A program made the translations under genes and the position numbers. Below the pieces are notes generated by a model. It saw only the letters and a program-made list of their open reading frames with translations, was not told where the DNA came from and searched no databases. Shown in pieces: positions 29,999 through 41,172 of a stretch of DNA of 64,000 bases. Source of the stretch: Rhizomys pruinosus (lineage: Eukaryota > Chordata > Mammalia > Rodentia > Spalacidae); contig VZQC01000610.1 in NCBI GenBank assembly GCA_009823505.1, positions 864,248 to 928,247 on the forward strand, written 5' to 3'. The first letter of the stretch is position 1, and each line of letters starts with the position of its first letter.

Positions 29999-30879
29999 AA
30001 GCAGACCAGGGCAAAGGATGCACATGCAGAATGGGAGGCAGACCAGGGCAAAGGATGCACATGCAGAATGGAAGGCAGACCAGGGCAAAGGATGCACATG
30101 CAGAGTAGGATGCAGACCTTGGCAAAGGATGCACATGCAGAGTAGGAGACAGACCAGGGCAAAGGATGCACATGCAGAGAAGAAGATAGACCAGGGCAAA
30201 GGATGCACATGAGGAGTAGGAGGCAGACCATGGCAAAGGATGCACATGCAGAGTAGGAAGAAGGCCAAGGCAAAGGATGCACATGCAGAGTAGGAGACAG
30301 ACCAGGGCAAAGGATGCACATGCAGAGTAGGAGACAGACCAGGGCAAAGGATGCACATGCAGAGAAGGAGGCAGACCATGGCAAAGGATGCACATGCAGA
30401 GTAGGAATCAGACCAGGGCAAAGGATGCACATGCAGAGAAGATAGACCAGGGCAAAGGATGCACAAGAAGAGTAGGAAGCAGACCAGGGCAAAGGATGCA
30501 CATGCAGAGTAAGAGGCAGACCAGGGCAAAGGATGCACATGCAGAGTAGGAGACAGACCAGGGCAAAGGATGCACATGCAGAGTAGGAGGTAGACCAGGG
30601 CAAAGGATGCACATGCGGAGTAGGAAGAAGGCCAAGGCAAAGGATGCACATGCAGAGTAGGAAGCAGACCAGGGCAAAGGATGCACATGCACAGTAGGAA
30701 GCAGGCCAGGGCAGACAGTTTAGTATCTCAACCAGTCCTGCTGTACAAAGAGTTGGGGCCTTTATGTAACATAATGCAGGCTTTGGGGTCGTTTGCATAT
30801 TGTAGGCTTTTTTGCATATTCCATATATGTTACATGTAGCTCTGCATACAAATTGATGCATAGCAAGTCTCATTAGCAT
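29926..30879 (-). other. 317-codon frame across the minisatellite; coding status doubtful
   Basis: An ATG-to-stop frame on the minus strand, the longest in the window. Because 37 = 3x12+1, the ribosome frame would step through all three phases of the unit, giving a 37-residue super-repeat with blocks like CMCILCPGL, HVHPLPWS and ACASFALVCLLL. It is Cys/Leu/Pro-rich and hydrophobic. The ends are non-repetitive but resemble no protein. No promoter or poly(A) signal specific to it was recognised. Most likely a by-product of a stop-free repeat unit. Confidence 0.25.
29999..30714. repeat. 37-bp minisatellite, 19 copies
   Basis: GCAAAGGATGCACATGCAGA marks each unit at 30011, 30048, 30085 and so on to 30674. 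Every interval is 37 bp except one of 34 bp (30418 to 30452). Variants cluster in the AGTAGGAGGCAGACCAGG half. On the minus strand all three frames of the unit lack stops. Confidence 0.98.
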
Positions 30880-30978
30880 TGTAAGTCTCCAAGAGTTCTT
30901 TAGTATTATAATGAGCCATCGGTCATTTCAAGAGACTGAGGTGCCTCTGCACCTCTTGGTGTCAGGATTTCTGTGGAC

Positions 30979-30980
<2 letters not shown>
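30715..30980. other. Right flank of the 37-bp array, with octamer-like motifs
   Basis: TTTGCATATTGTAGG, TTTGCATATTCC and CTCATTAGCATTG resemble POU/octamer-type sites, as often found in LTRs. No LTR termini were found, so a regulatory role is speculative. Confidence 0.25.

Positions 30981-31018
<38 letters not shown>
30981..31018. repeat. (GT)n microsatellite
   Basis: About 19 pure GT units. Confidence 0.98.
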
Positions 31019-31021
<3 letters not shown>

Positions 31022-31816
31022 CTTTGTCTTTGCCAGTTTGTTCTTTTCATACGCTAATTTTGCAGCCTTTGTGTAAAGCCCTTTGGATCTTACCTCAACC
31101 CTGTTTTCCTGCCTCAAACCCAGTTTAAACTCAGCTTGGAACACAAAACTTACATCAAAACATCTGTCACTGATGGATAAACAAATTTGAGTATTTCCAA
31201 AGGACTGATGCCTGGATTAACTGGAAGAGGGCTTCTTCTCTTCCACACCTTGCGGCTTTCATGTTGGTTTTATAGCCTGACTGTGCATCTCCATGTTGGA
31301 AACACTGAGTCATAAAAATGTCTCACACAGAAGGGAGGTGAATCCAGCAGGTGTTTGGTGAACTCTAGCCACTACTAGTTTTACCTAATCAGATTATAAA
31401 TACATACAAGCCATCTCTAGAAGGATGCTTTAGTATGAATTATCAAAAGACTCTCCCATGAGGAGTCCATACTCATACTTGGTATGGCTTATTTTTTTGT
31501 ATCTGAGGTGTGGGAAACCCATACCTGGATCTGGTTATGTCTTACATTTCCTGAATCCCTGTCTTTCTCCTTCATACTCATGTTTATATTAAAATTATCT
31601 TTAGTAAAATCTCCAATGCAGCTTAAAACTGGCTAAGACTAAAATTCCTTTCTGCATCTAAGCTGTGAATACCGCTTGGACTTGAATTGAGGTCCCTAAA
31701 AAGATTAGAAGAACTCCTCAGGCTGTGAGGATAGCAGTGTCAGGCTGTGTCTCTATTCCCTTACCACTGGCATTGGGCCCTATTGTTGTGGAGCTTATAA
31801 AAGCTTATAAAAGTAT
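31019..31816. other. Unique sequence
   Basis: No repeat family or coding frame recognised. Confidence 0.4.
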
Positions 31817-31826
31817 ACATGCTGTG

Positions 31827-32001
31827 GTTTTCTTGTTTTTTTTTTGGGGGGGGGGTTGGTGTTTTTGAAACAGGGTATCCCTGTAGCCCCAGCTGGCCTG
31901 GAACTCACTCTGTAGACCAGGCTGGCCTTGAACTCACAGAGATCGACCTGCCTCTGCCTCCCAAGTGCTAGGATTAAAGGCATGCACCACCACACCCGGC
32001 C
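31827..32001 (-). repeat. B1 SINE
   Basis: Poly(T) and a ten-G run, then GAAACAGGGTATCCCTGTAG, CTGGAACTCACTCTGTAGAC and CATGCACCACCACACCCGGC. Full-length minus-strand B1 with duplication ACATGCTGTG at 31817-31826 and 32002-32011. The poly(G) between tail and body is unusual. Confidence 0.95.
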
Positions 32002-32011
32002 ACATGCTGTG

Positions 32012-32324
32012 CTTTATATACAATGAAATATGTTCTAGTCTGGGGCAAGAGTAACTGGACCCAGGCAAGTAACAGAAAAGGAAAGGCCCTCTAATGGGTC
32101 TTGTTTAAATACAACTTTATGTTCTCTGAAGGAAAATAAGCAGTTTATAAAGGATGTTTGGTTTCCTCAGGAAAGTACAAAGCTTTAGTTCAAGTCTCAA
32201 GGCCACATATCAGCTCCCACAATCCTATTGCAGTTTTTTTAATAAAATTAAATCCCAAGAAGCATCTGCAGTGATCTGCACTGCTTGAGATCCCCATAAG
32301 GTAAGATCAACCTAAATATGCATA
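32012..32324. other. Unclassified sequence
   Basis: AT-rich; no recognised family. Confidence 0.35.
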
Positions 32325-32440
32325 TACATTATCCATAAAAAAGTGCAACACATCCACAATAATGGAATATTATTCAGCTACTGCACAGGAAGAAGTTCCA
32401 TCAAATGTGACAATATGAAGGGAACTGGAGACAATTAAGA

Positions 32441-32935
32441 TGAGACCAGGAGATAGAAACTGGTCATGTCAGGCAGGAACCGAAGCAGCAGTTCCAGTAA
32501 TGCCCTTTCTGAGGCCGAATGCCAGAAGAGAGTTCGAGATCCTGATGATTATTATTTCTGAGCTCTGCCCAAGATGTATGTGGGAAGGCATGACTGAAAC
32601 CGAGATGGCACCTAGATACTGTGTGTTTGAGTCAACTGGACTGACCAATTCATCCCCCTCCTCAGAGCTCAGCTTCTTCCATAAGTACCTTTAAAAGCTC
32701 CCAGAACAAGAGGTTGATGGTAGCCTTACCCAGAGACCTTCTCTTGTCATACAAGATCTCTGCCTTTCTTTATCTAAAGATCCACCTGTGAATCTATAAT
32801 AAACTTCTGTATGAAACTTACCCTCTGTGGTCCATGACTTTTATTCTTTGAATTCATGAGAGATATCCAATGCTTTGATTCCTGTGTCAAAGCCTACTTG
32901 AGATGAAAGACCTTCAGTCTCAAATGCCCCACTTT
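32441..32935 (+). mobile_element. Unclassified LTR inserted in L1M
   Basis: Between two L1M halves sits about 495 bp with retroviral-LTR texture: CCCTCCTCAGAGCTCAGC, AAAAGCTCCCAGAACAAGAGG, CTCTTGTCATACAAGATCTC and AATAAACTTCTGTATGAAAC (a poly(A) signal about 17 bases after CTGTGAATC). The family could not be named. The 84-codon frame 32440-32694 is not a recognised gag or pol product. Confidence 0.5.
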
Positions 32936-33077
32936 ATGTTAAGTGAAATAAACCAGGCACAGAAAGACAAATACTGGATAATCTCACTTATATGTGAAAT
33001 CTATTGAAGAATTAAAGAGATCTTGCTGGAAACTAGGAAGAGTAAGTGGGACTAGAAGAGAAGAAATGGCCTAACAT

Positions 33078-33727
33078 ACCAACCAAACATCTGTGTCTAT
33101 ACCAAAGTAACCTACCATAACAATTAGTACTGTTTAAATACCTGTATATCTAATTGCGTGTGCTTCATTAGTAGGATCGAAAGGTTATGCCTGGACAAGC
33201 TGGCAGCCCATGAAAGAAAACAGCCAGAATTGACTAGAGACCAAGACAACAGCTCCAGAGAAAGTAGACTGTTTTGCTTCTCATCCACCTGTGCCCCTTT
33301 TCTAAGCCTAGGGAACAATCTGCGGAAGAGGGGGCGTGGTAGAATGTAAGGGCTGCGATTGGGGTGAATGGTGAAACTACAACAATATAGACTGGACACT
33401 TATTTGATCAACTTGATTGAACATACAAGCGCCCCCTGCTGGATGGTGGGACCCATGAGCTGTGTGGGTTTGGGCACAACTGCTTGCAAATTGGTTTTAC
33501 ATGAAGGATGCTTGTACTCACAAATTATCACTTATTGTTAAAAAAAAAGAAAACAAAACGAAACAAAACAAAAAAACAGAGAAAGATACAGAAAAGTTAT
33601 GGCTGAATGCATGAGCTGGGATGGGTAGGGGTGGGGTGGGGGGAAGGGAAAGGGATATATGGCTGAACTGAATTGGAAAATGATGTAGGAAATACACAAA
33701 GCATCAATAAAAAAAAGAAAAAAAAAA
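33078..33727 (+). mobile_element. Young L1 3' end, 5'-truncated (copy 2)
   Basis: Bounded by a target duplication: AAGAAATGGCCTAACAT at 33061-33077 and AAGAAATGGCCAACAT at 33726-33741. From 33185 it is closely similar to 16385-16905, including the G-rich block and the CAAAGCATCAATAAAAAAAA end. An A/C-rich variable stretch (AAAACAAAACGAAACAAAAC) lies at 33550-33575. 33078-33184 does not match copy 1 and may be a 5' inversion or filler. Confidence 0.85.
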
Positions 33728-34015
33728 GAAATGGCCAACATTGCCAAGCTACTGATAGATAAGGAGAATTATTTCTAGAATTCTATTACACACTGGAGTG
33801 ATTATAGCTAACAGCAGTGAACTATATATTTCAGATTGGCAGAAGGGAAAATCTCAAGTGTCCTCATAGCAAAGGAACATCCAGTGTTGAAGATGATGGA
33901 GATGCTTATTATCCAGATTTGCCCCTTACTCAGTGTGTCCTTGTATAGCAACATCCCATGGTGTTCCTACATAACTGTGCACAGTTATTACATGTCAACA
34001 TCATTGTTGCAAGTT

Positions 34016-35625
34016 GGCTCCTAAGATGCTTTCCATCCCTGGATGTAGGAAAGGGGCTGAGCTTCTAGTGGAAATTCTCCTTAAATATTTGTCCTCATGA
34101 AGCCAGTTCCAAATCCAACAATGTCAGTGTCATGGATATGGAGAGGGAAGTATGTCTATGTGAACAGTTAACCCACTTTATGTGAGAATGAGAACAGGTA
34201 TGACTTCAAATCTGAACAATTAACTGTTCTCTGTCAGGGTACACATCGAGTTAACTCATGAGGTGACCATATATTCAAGTAAACATGGTACAACAATAGA
34301 ATTTCTCATTTGGGGGCATAGTTTGCTTCCTTTTCTACTGTAATATTTAATAGTGACACCTGTTAATTTCAAAGCACAGTGGTCGGAATCATCAACTCTG
34401 TGGGTTTTCAATCTAGGTGGCAGTTTTCCAAAAGATGAACTGGTGAGCTGTCCATGGTCCTGCCCTCGATCCACAGTACCTATGGTTTCACACCCCATTT
34501 CTAAACATCTAATGCCACTGTCCATTACCAATGTTCGCCTTACTAGCAATGGGCATCTTTCCTGGTTCTAAGAAGCCTGCAGAGGAGCTGGCAAACAGGG
34601 AACTCCCATTTCTCTCAAACTTCAGCATGTCTCTTCCACATCTATATCTTTCCCATTCTCCCTGCACCTCTTTAAACCACCTTTATGAGATTTTAATATT
34701 TATAAAACCTCCATCTTATTCACTATATAATTTTTAATGCATCCACAGAAGTTGGTTTATTTTCAGGATAGCTTATATTATCCCTTGAATAGGAAATTGC
34801 TCTTACTTGTCATAAACAACAGGCATAGGAGCGTTGATCCAGGGAAAACATGATGATGTTATTAAATCACATCCCGAGACTGTTCAGAGAAATGAAGCTG
34901 GCTCTAGTCTTAATGAAAGGGGGATTAAAAAGCACTCAAGTGATGTTTTAAAAATCCCCCAAATGTCAAACTAATTGTTCCACAAGGATGCTCTGAAAGT
35001 GGAATGGGAATCACTCAGCAGTTCAGTGTTACTTAATGGCATAACCACCAGCTAATCATCCCCTGAAATAAAACCAATGATCACAACCAATTCTGTGCAG
35101 AACACTGAGTCAGGAGGTGCTCATCTTAAATATTGAATCCAGAAGTAATTGTCTGGTGGGATATTTTCACAATTTAATTGTAATAAGCAAAGTCAACCCA
35201 CAGCTTGCTGTGTGACACTTAACAGGTGTCATGTGGATGTTAATCATTGTGGTAGAAATCACAGTTGCTATTGTAAGAGAGGGTCAGAGGGTCATGTTTC
35301 TGTTCAGATTCTACAACTGAAAATACTTTTAGTTTTGTGAAGTAGTCTGGATAGTCAAGCTTTATTTTTTCCTTTGTAAAATCCAATCTGATGACCACGC
35401 ATGAATGCCATGATTTTCCCAGGGGTCTTAAGTCCTGTAAATGTACTTCAAGGTGATGATTTGGATAGAGCCCCTCATTGCCTTCATCAGAGTATTAACA
35501 TGTTTAGTGCTTTTACACACTGATTAGGAGATCTGCCTAAGATTTCACTTAATGAAGAATATGTCCAAGCCATTTTGTCTCTAATTGACTATTGTGGTTT
35601 AGGTATAAAATATCCCCCTCCAAAG
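34016..35625. other. Long repeat-poor block
   Basis: About 1.6 kb without a recognised repeat. 34740-35110 is AT-rich and complex (CATAAACAACAGGCATAGG, AGCTAATCATCCCCTGAAAT), reminiscent of conserved noncoding elements. No convincing frame. Conservation cannot be judged from one sequence. Confidence 0.4.
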
Positions 35626-35884
35626 GCTAAGGAAATGGCTTTGTCAATAAAGTGCTTGAAGCTCAAGTGTAAGGACCTGAGCTTAATCTCTAGCATGCAT
35701 GCATAAAAGCCAATCTTAGTGGTACATGCTTGTCCCTGGGGAGGAATGGCCTAGAGAATGTTTGAGGTTTGATAGCCAACCAGGGTAGCCAAATCAAAGC
35801 GATCCAGGTATCATGATCCTGTCTTGGAAAGTAAGGTGGAGAGGGTTTGAGGAAGGCACTTGATGTAAGCCTTTGGCCTCTACA

Positions 35885-35921
<37 letters not shown>

Positions 35922-35990
35922 CTGCACACACAAGGATGCATACACCACAAATGTACACATATGCTCATAAAATAAATGCATAAATAAATG
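35626..35990 (+). repeat. B4/ID_B1 SINE with (CA)n
   Basis: GGCTAAGGAAATGGCTTTGT, AAAGTGCTTGAAGCTCAAGT, AAGGACCTGAGCTTAATCTC and GATCCTGTCTTGGAAAGTAAG follow B4 order. The (CA)n at 35885-35920 and a AAATAAATG tail end it. Confidence 0.75.
35885..35920. repeat. (CA)n microsatellite
   Basis: Pure CA repeat in the 3' part of the B4 element at 35626. Confidence 0.97.
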
Positions 35991-36159
35991 TAAAAGGAAA
36001 TGTCTCTCAAAAGCTCATGAAATACAGGCGTGGTCTTAGAGGCAAGCAGGTTCATAGTTGGCATTTTGTGCAAGTGGCTGGATCATGAAGGTTCTGACTT
36101 AAGGAATGGCTAATCTATTGATGGAGCTATGGTTTCATAATATCATTTGGAATTGATAG

Positions 36160-36420
36160 AACTGTTGAACAAGTGTGTCGTAGGCAGTTAAAAGCAGGCT
36201 TTAAAGGATGCACCTTTTCCCACATCTCTTTGGGTCACATTCTCTCCCTTCTTCCCACCCACCATGAGATGAGCAGTTTCGGCCATGAGCTTCCACAGCT
36301 ATGATACTCTGCCTCTCCTCAAGCCTCGAACAATGGCTCTAGCTGACCTTGGACCCAAAACTCTGAAACCCTGAGCCAAATCCAATCTTTCCACTCATTA
36401 AATTCTCTTAGGCACTTATC
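36160..36420 (+). mobile_element. MaLR-type LTR fragment (MST/MLT-like)
   Basis: CCCACCATGAGATGAGCAGT, GGCCATGAGCTTCCACAGC, TGATACTCTGCCTCTCCTC and CTGAAACCCTGAGCCAAATC are typical plus-strand MaLR LTR phrases. Diverged and without clear ends. Confidence 0.6.
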
Positions 36421-37564
36421 ATGACAGAAGTCCAAACATTTCAAGAGCCAAGATCCTCATAGGGCCACACCTAAGCCTTGGTTATCAACTCATCTCCTAC
36501 CCAGTATTTGCTGATGGAGCCAGTGGTTGCCTCTCTTCAGACACCCTAGACTGGCTCTGAGCAGTTTGTATTTTCTCATTCAACTGCTCAAAACCATAAC
36601 GTATTCCAAGGAGCCTCATTCAGTTCTCACACACTGAGATCTTTTGTCCTGAGGACTAGTAGAATGTGCTATTTTGTAGCAGATGGGATCATCTGTGAAG
36701 CCATTTCCGCTCCTACAACTATGGTCCACGCTCACAGTATTAACTGGCAACAGCTTCCTAACTGTCCCTTCTCTGCAGCTCATTATCTATGAATCAGAAA
36801 ATCATCTTACAAACTCAGCTTGAATCATGAGGATCCAATCTGGAAATGTAGAGAGGCCTTAGTCAGTCTTGCTCTGCTTTCCCATCTATCCTCGTGGTTA
36901 CTACCTCACATCTACTCCAACAACAATAATGACCTAATTCCCTGTTGTATGGCCCATCACAGGCCCTTTTTGTCTGCTATAATTTCAGATAGAGTGAATG
37001 GTCTCCACTCTGTCTACCTTAAACTGCTTCCTTGGAAATATGTTCTTTAACCACCAAAATCCAAGGTACCCTCCCCAATAATATCGCTGTCTCTCAAGCT
37101 GCACATTTTATCTCCTTCATAACATTTATCATTATATGAAATTAATATTTCCATTGTCAATTTATTTATTGCAGCTCAATATTAACAGAAACCTGGGTAA
37201 CTCAGTTAATTTAGTATAACTCCCCTCTCCCTGTTTATACTATATGGTTGTTTCTGCAATGTTCTCAGGAGGCAAATACTGTTTTGAAGCATTCTAAGCA
37301 ATTTCCTTAAATGTTATTTACACATCAGACGGGTTGAAGTCCCCTTCCATAACCTAGCAAAAGGCACCTGTCACCCAGGCATAGTGAGTGTATAGGATAT
37401 GTAGTATTGAGAGATGGAAAGGACACAGCCTGGGGTTCTCTGCAAAGGGCACTGGATAAGAAAGTAAGGTTAACCTCAGGGCTGTTCTCTTCCCTCCTCA
37501 TGTTTATATTTGAAAATGGCAAGTTGAGTCTTTACCATCTTTATCATTGGATTATTATTATTAT
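36421..37564. other. Mostly unique sequence
   Basis: No repeat recognised. Frames at 36820-37050 and 37325-37522 show no domain. Confidence 0.4.
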
Positions 37565-37960
37565 TATTTTTTTTTACTTCTCTCCACACTGTGACAAATT
37601 ACCCAACAAAATGAACTAAAGAGAAGGTGTTCAGGCTCACAGTTTGAAAGGACACAGTCCACTCCAGGAGACAAGTCATGACAACAGGAACATGAAGTAG
37701 AGGGTCACACTGCAGCCTCAGCAAGGAAGCGGAAGGAGATGCGTCCAGTGCTCAGCTCGTTTTCTCTTTTGTTACTCAGTCTGGAGCACTAGAGTATGGA
37801 ATGGCGACACCCACATTCCGAGGTGAGTCTTTGCATCTCAATTAAACCTCTCTTGAAAAGTTCTCATCCTTACACTCCGAGGTGTGTCTCTTAGGATATT
37901 CTAGATCCATCAAGCTGGCCATCAAGATCATCCTTCAAGTCACACAACTTTATTCAAGTC
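37565..37960 (-). mobile_element. MaLR-type LTR
   Basis: Reverse-orientation landmarks: CTCCACACTGTGACAAATTA, GTGTTCAGGCTCACAGTTTG, CAGTGCTCAGCTCGTTTTC, CCACATTCCGAGGTGAGTCT and CATCAAGCTGGCCATCAAG. Similar in order to 25630-26005. Confidence 0.72.
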
Positions 37961-38592
37961 ATCACTTCATTGCTCCAGGATGTCCTGGGTGCTTTGAAAC
38001 CACTTATCAAGTGGGGGACCTTCTGGGGACTGGGATATAGAGACAACCATCATGGACACTGGGTCCATGGGGCAGCCTGATTGTTCTGTGGAAAACTAGA
38101 CCTCACTTTGTATTTCAATGAACAAAGGCCCTTGTGTTTTGGATTTCAATTCTTTATATTTTCATTGAATTTGAGGTTTCATATTCACAGAAAACTCTTC
38201 TTTTTGTTGCACATTTGACGATAATTAGAAAGCACAAAACCCAATAAATGAATCATCACAATATTTTAAATTAAATATTACCAGGTTTGGATGCATGAGA
38301 GGATTTTCATTATTCGATGACACAAATGACCAGAGATTTCAATATTCTCTAACAATATTCTGTACTCTCACCATGAAAAGGTGTCAGGGAAATGAAAATA
38401 GAATTTACCATATTGATACAATTTTGAGAACAATCCATCTGCTTATTGTAACCAGTTGAATTGTGTTGATGGCAGTCAATTAAAAATATTAAAAGACTTC
38501 AACTTGTTGGTAACAAAACCTAACCATGGTGAACTGTATTTAGCTCAATCACAATAGGAGAGAAAGTTACTTAAAAACATACAAGCACCAGG
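37961..38592. other. Unclassified AT-rich sequence
   Basis: No feature recognised. Confidence 0.35.
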
Positions 38593-38940
38593 CTGGAGAG
38601 ATGGCTCAGCATTTAAAGTGCTTGTCCACATGCAAGAGGTCACAAGTTCAAATCCCCAGAATCCACATAAATGCCAGGTGGATGTGCCTGCCTCCCTGTA
38701 ATTACAGCCCCAAGAAGCATAAACGAGGGATCCCTGGAACAGACTGGCCAGCAAGACTAGCCATATTGGCAAGCTCTGGGTTTGATTGAGACATCCTGCT
38801 TTAATAAGCAGGGAAGAAGAGCTATTTATGCAGGATGATTCCCAATATCAACCTCCCACCACACAGACATGCACTCATGCATATGTGCACCCACACACAT
38901 GAGAGCATGCATACACACACCATACACAAAAAATCATGAA
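38593..38940 (+). repeat. B4/ID_B1 SINE
   Basis: GGCTGGAGAGATGGCTCAGC, AAAGTGCTTGTCCACATGC, CAAATCCCCAGAATCCACAT and CCTGTAATTACAGCCCCAAG, followed by a CACACACATG-rich tail. Copy length is full. Confidence 0.82.
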
Positions 38941-38954
38941 AAAAAGAGAAAGGG

Positions 38955-38956
<2 letters not shown>

Positions 38957-38991
<35 letters not shown>
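38957..38991. repeat. (AT)n microsatellite
   Basis: About 17 AT units after the B4 tail. Confidence 0.97.
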
Positions 38992-38992
<1 letters not shown>

Positions 38993-38999
38993 CACAAAA

Positions 39000-39400
39000 C
39001 TGTTCACGATATTCACAGCCCACTACTAATTGAAAATGTAGAAATTTAAATGTCTACCAACAGATAAATGAATAAACAGAGGACACATTCACAAAAAAGT
39101 GTTGTCACTGAAGGAAATTAAGTGCTTACACATGTCATAATTTGCATGGGACTTGAAAAGTTTAATCTAAAAGAAGCCAGATTCACTCAAATGATCATAT
39201 GCTGTCAGATTCCATTTCTATGAAATACAGAAGAAGGCATCCATATAGAAGAAATACATTAACAGGGAGTGTCATGAAGAAGGACTTAGAACGACTACCT
39301 CAGGGTAGTGATGATTAACAGGGTTAATTAGGGGATGATATGAGCATTCTCAAATTCAACTGTGGTCTTTGATGCACAACTTTGCAAATTTGCAAGGAAA
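39000..39400 (+). mobile_element. Old L1M fragment (ORF2 end and 3'UTR)
   Basis: GTTCACGATATTCACAGCCC, AATTTAAATGTCTACCAACAG, ATAAATGAATAAACAGAGGAC, AGAAGCCAGATTCACTC and CAGATTCCATTTCTATGAAA match the end of an ancient mammalian L1 ORF2 and the start of its 3'UTR. Confidence 0.65.
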
Positions 39401-39414
39401 ATATTTAATTTTTC

Positions 39415-39432
39415 ATTTTCTTTTTATTTTAT

Positions 39433-39480
<48 letters not shown>

Positions 39481-39618
39481 TTGTTGGATACCCTGGAACT
39501 GGAGTTACATGTAAGTAGCTCTGAGCTGCCCTCTGGTGTGGGTACTAGGAACTGCACTCAGGTCCTCTGCAATGGCGGCAAGTGCACTTAACAGAGCCAT
39601 CTATCTATACAGCCTCCA
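39415..39618 (-). repeat. B3-type SINE with (GT)n
   Basis: TTTTTATTTTATTTCCGTGT, (GT)n 39437-39479, GATACCCTGGAACTGGAGTT and GGGTACTAGGAACTGCACTC. The head is shortened near CAGAGCCATCTATCTATAC. Confidence 0.8.
39437..39480. repeat. (GT)n microsatellite
   Basis: Pure GT repeat replacing part of the minus-strand B3 tail. Confidence 0.97.
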
Positions 39619-40034
39619 AATTTTTCATTTTAAGTGGGTTAATTGTATGTTGTTATATTTATTTCAGGGAAGCCATTTCAAAATTTGAACTGAAGACAAT
39701 TTAATCACCACCTCTTAACAAACCAAATCTAAATTCAGAAAAACTAATTCACTTTAGATTCTCAGTAGAAACCACATTGGCTGTATTCCCATGTGAATGT
39801 TTGTGGTTAATGGGAACTATTCACACTGGGATGATCAGTGTTGTCTCTGGATTTTAATTTTCAGTGCTACTGGGAGATAGAGTGCTGCAGCATCTTTGAG
39901 GGCCCACTGGCAAAAAGATGGTTCCTGAACTTTCTCTTTCTCCTGGGATGTTGACACCAGCATTACTCTAGCCTCTCACTGGAGCAAGAAAGAGACATTT
40001 CCACAAACCCAGGGCCTAGGAGTCAGTGTCCCCC
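39619..40034. other. Unique sequence
   Basis: No repeat recognised. Confidence 0.35.
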
Positions 40035-40291
40035 TGTGATGGACAGCTTTAGTGTCAACTTGACACACCTGGGAAGAAGAAACCTCAATTTGGGAATGTC
40101 CTCTGTCTTATTGGCCTCTAGGCATGTCTGAGGCATTATCTTTACATTGAGTGATATGGGAGGGCACAGCACATTGTGGGTCAGGCCACGCCTGAGAAGC
40201 TGGGCCTGGGCTGTATAAGCAAGCAAGCTTCCACAAGGAGGAGATGAAAGAAAGAAAGAAAGGAAGAAAGGAAGGAAGGAAGGAAGGAAGG

Positions 40292-40361
<70 letters not shown>

Positions 40362-40531
40362 CAAGCAGGTTGAGCACAGGCCAGGGGAGCAAGTTAGCAA
40401 GCAGTGTTCCTCTGTGGTCTCTGGTTTAGTTCCTGACTCAGTTTCCCTTGATAGTGGACTGTGAACTATAACCCCAATACACCATTTCCTCCCCACATCG
40501 ATTTTTATCACAGCAATGGAAACCTAATCAG
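40035..40531 (+). mobile_element. Solo MaLR LTR with internal microsatellite
   Basis: Starts TGTGATGGACAGCTTTAGTG and ends CACAGCAATGGAAACCTAAT, parallel to the 408-bp LTRs at 48629 and 50208. The part corresponding to AAGAAGGCAGGCTGGG is replaced by a long (GAAA)/(GGAA) tract. Clearly older than those LTRs. No partner LTR nearby, so a solo LTR. Confidence 0.8.
40246..40361. repeat. (GAAA)n/(GGAA)n microsatellite
   Basis: Purine-only tract inside the solo LTR. It accounts for the Lys/Glu/Arg- and Phe/Leu/Ser-rich frames seen on the two strands. Confidence 0.98.
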
Positions 40532-41054
40532 ACCACCACCCCAAATTCCTCTCTCTATAGTCTCCTGAAAACAACGGGGACTTTGAAAAATGCATCAAGT
40601 ATTAATAGCATGATTCTGAGTTTTATTAGAAAATTAAAGTACTTTATTTATAATAGTAATAACACCCTATACTTATACACTACTTAAACCATAGGCAGCT
40701 GAATAACAACTAATTTCATTCTCAGAATAACTCTGTTCATTTGATTCCATTATTATGCCTAGTTAAGTGGAGACAATGTGGTCTGAATTAATTTTGAAAA
40801 TTAGAATATTAATTGTAATTGCCCTATTAACTTAATGAAAAATATTTTAAAATAAAATTCATTTTGGTGCATGCTGCTTATTAGTTCAGTTAAATTTTAA
40901 ATTGGTGGTTTTTATTCAATAAAATTGCTTTGAGGGAACATCTGATAACAAGTTTTAGCCCATCGAAGTTTTTTTTTTCTTAAGTTGCTTTAAACAAAAT
41001 AATCTATGTATTCATTAAAACCGGTCATTTTTCCATTAGAAACTCTTTTCTCAT
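40532..41054. other. AT-rich unique sequence
   Basis: No repeat recognised. ATTAATTGTAATTGCCC and TTAAATTTTAAATTGGTGG are homeobox-site-like, but this is weak evidence of anything. Confidence 0.35.
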
Positions 41055-41172
41055 AAAAAAAGTTTTATTAGTTTTATTTTATGTGTATGAGTGTATTGCC
41101 TGCATGTATGTAAGTCCACCCATGCTGTGCAATGCCTGCAGCGATCAGAAGAGAGCATCGTACTCACCTCTT
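41055..41172 (-). repeat. Truncated B3-type SINE
   Basis: TTTTATTTTATGTGTATGAG, GCCTGCATGTATGTAAGTCC and GCAATGCCTGCAGCGATCAG, then loss of homology. Tail half only. Confidence 0.75.

Larger units (their letters stand above)
32325..34015 (+). mobile_element. Old L1M 3' end, interrupted twice
   Basis: The ORF2 3' end and 3'UTR of an ancient mammalian L1 is visible as CCACAATAATGGAATATTATTCAGC (32355-32379), AAGTGAAATAAACCAGGCAC and GACAAATACTGGATAATCTC (32940-32990), and, after 33742, TGATTATAGCTAACAGCAGTG. An LTR-like insert occupies 32441-32935, and a young L1 3' end occupies 33078-33727. Confidence 0.7.

Noticed and set aside
29999..30714. CRISPR-like regular array
   Set aside because: Units are contiguous 37-bp repeats without unique spacers, in a mammalian genome. 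It is a minisatellite.
40023..40511. 162-codon minus-strand frame with Phe/Leu/Ser runs
   Set aside because: It crosses the (GAAA)n tract and the surrounding MaLR LTR. The repeat explains the open frame.
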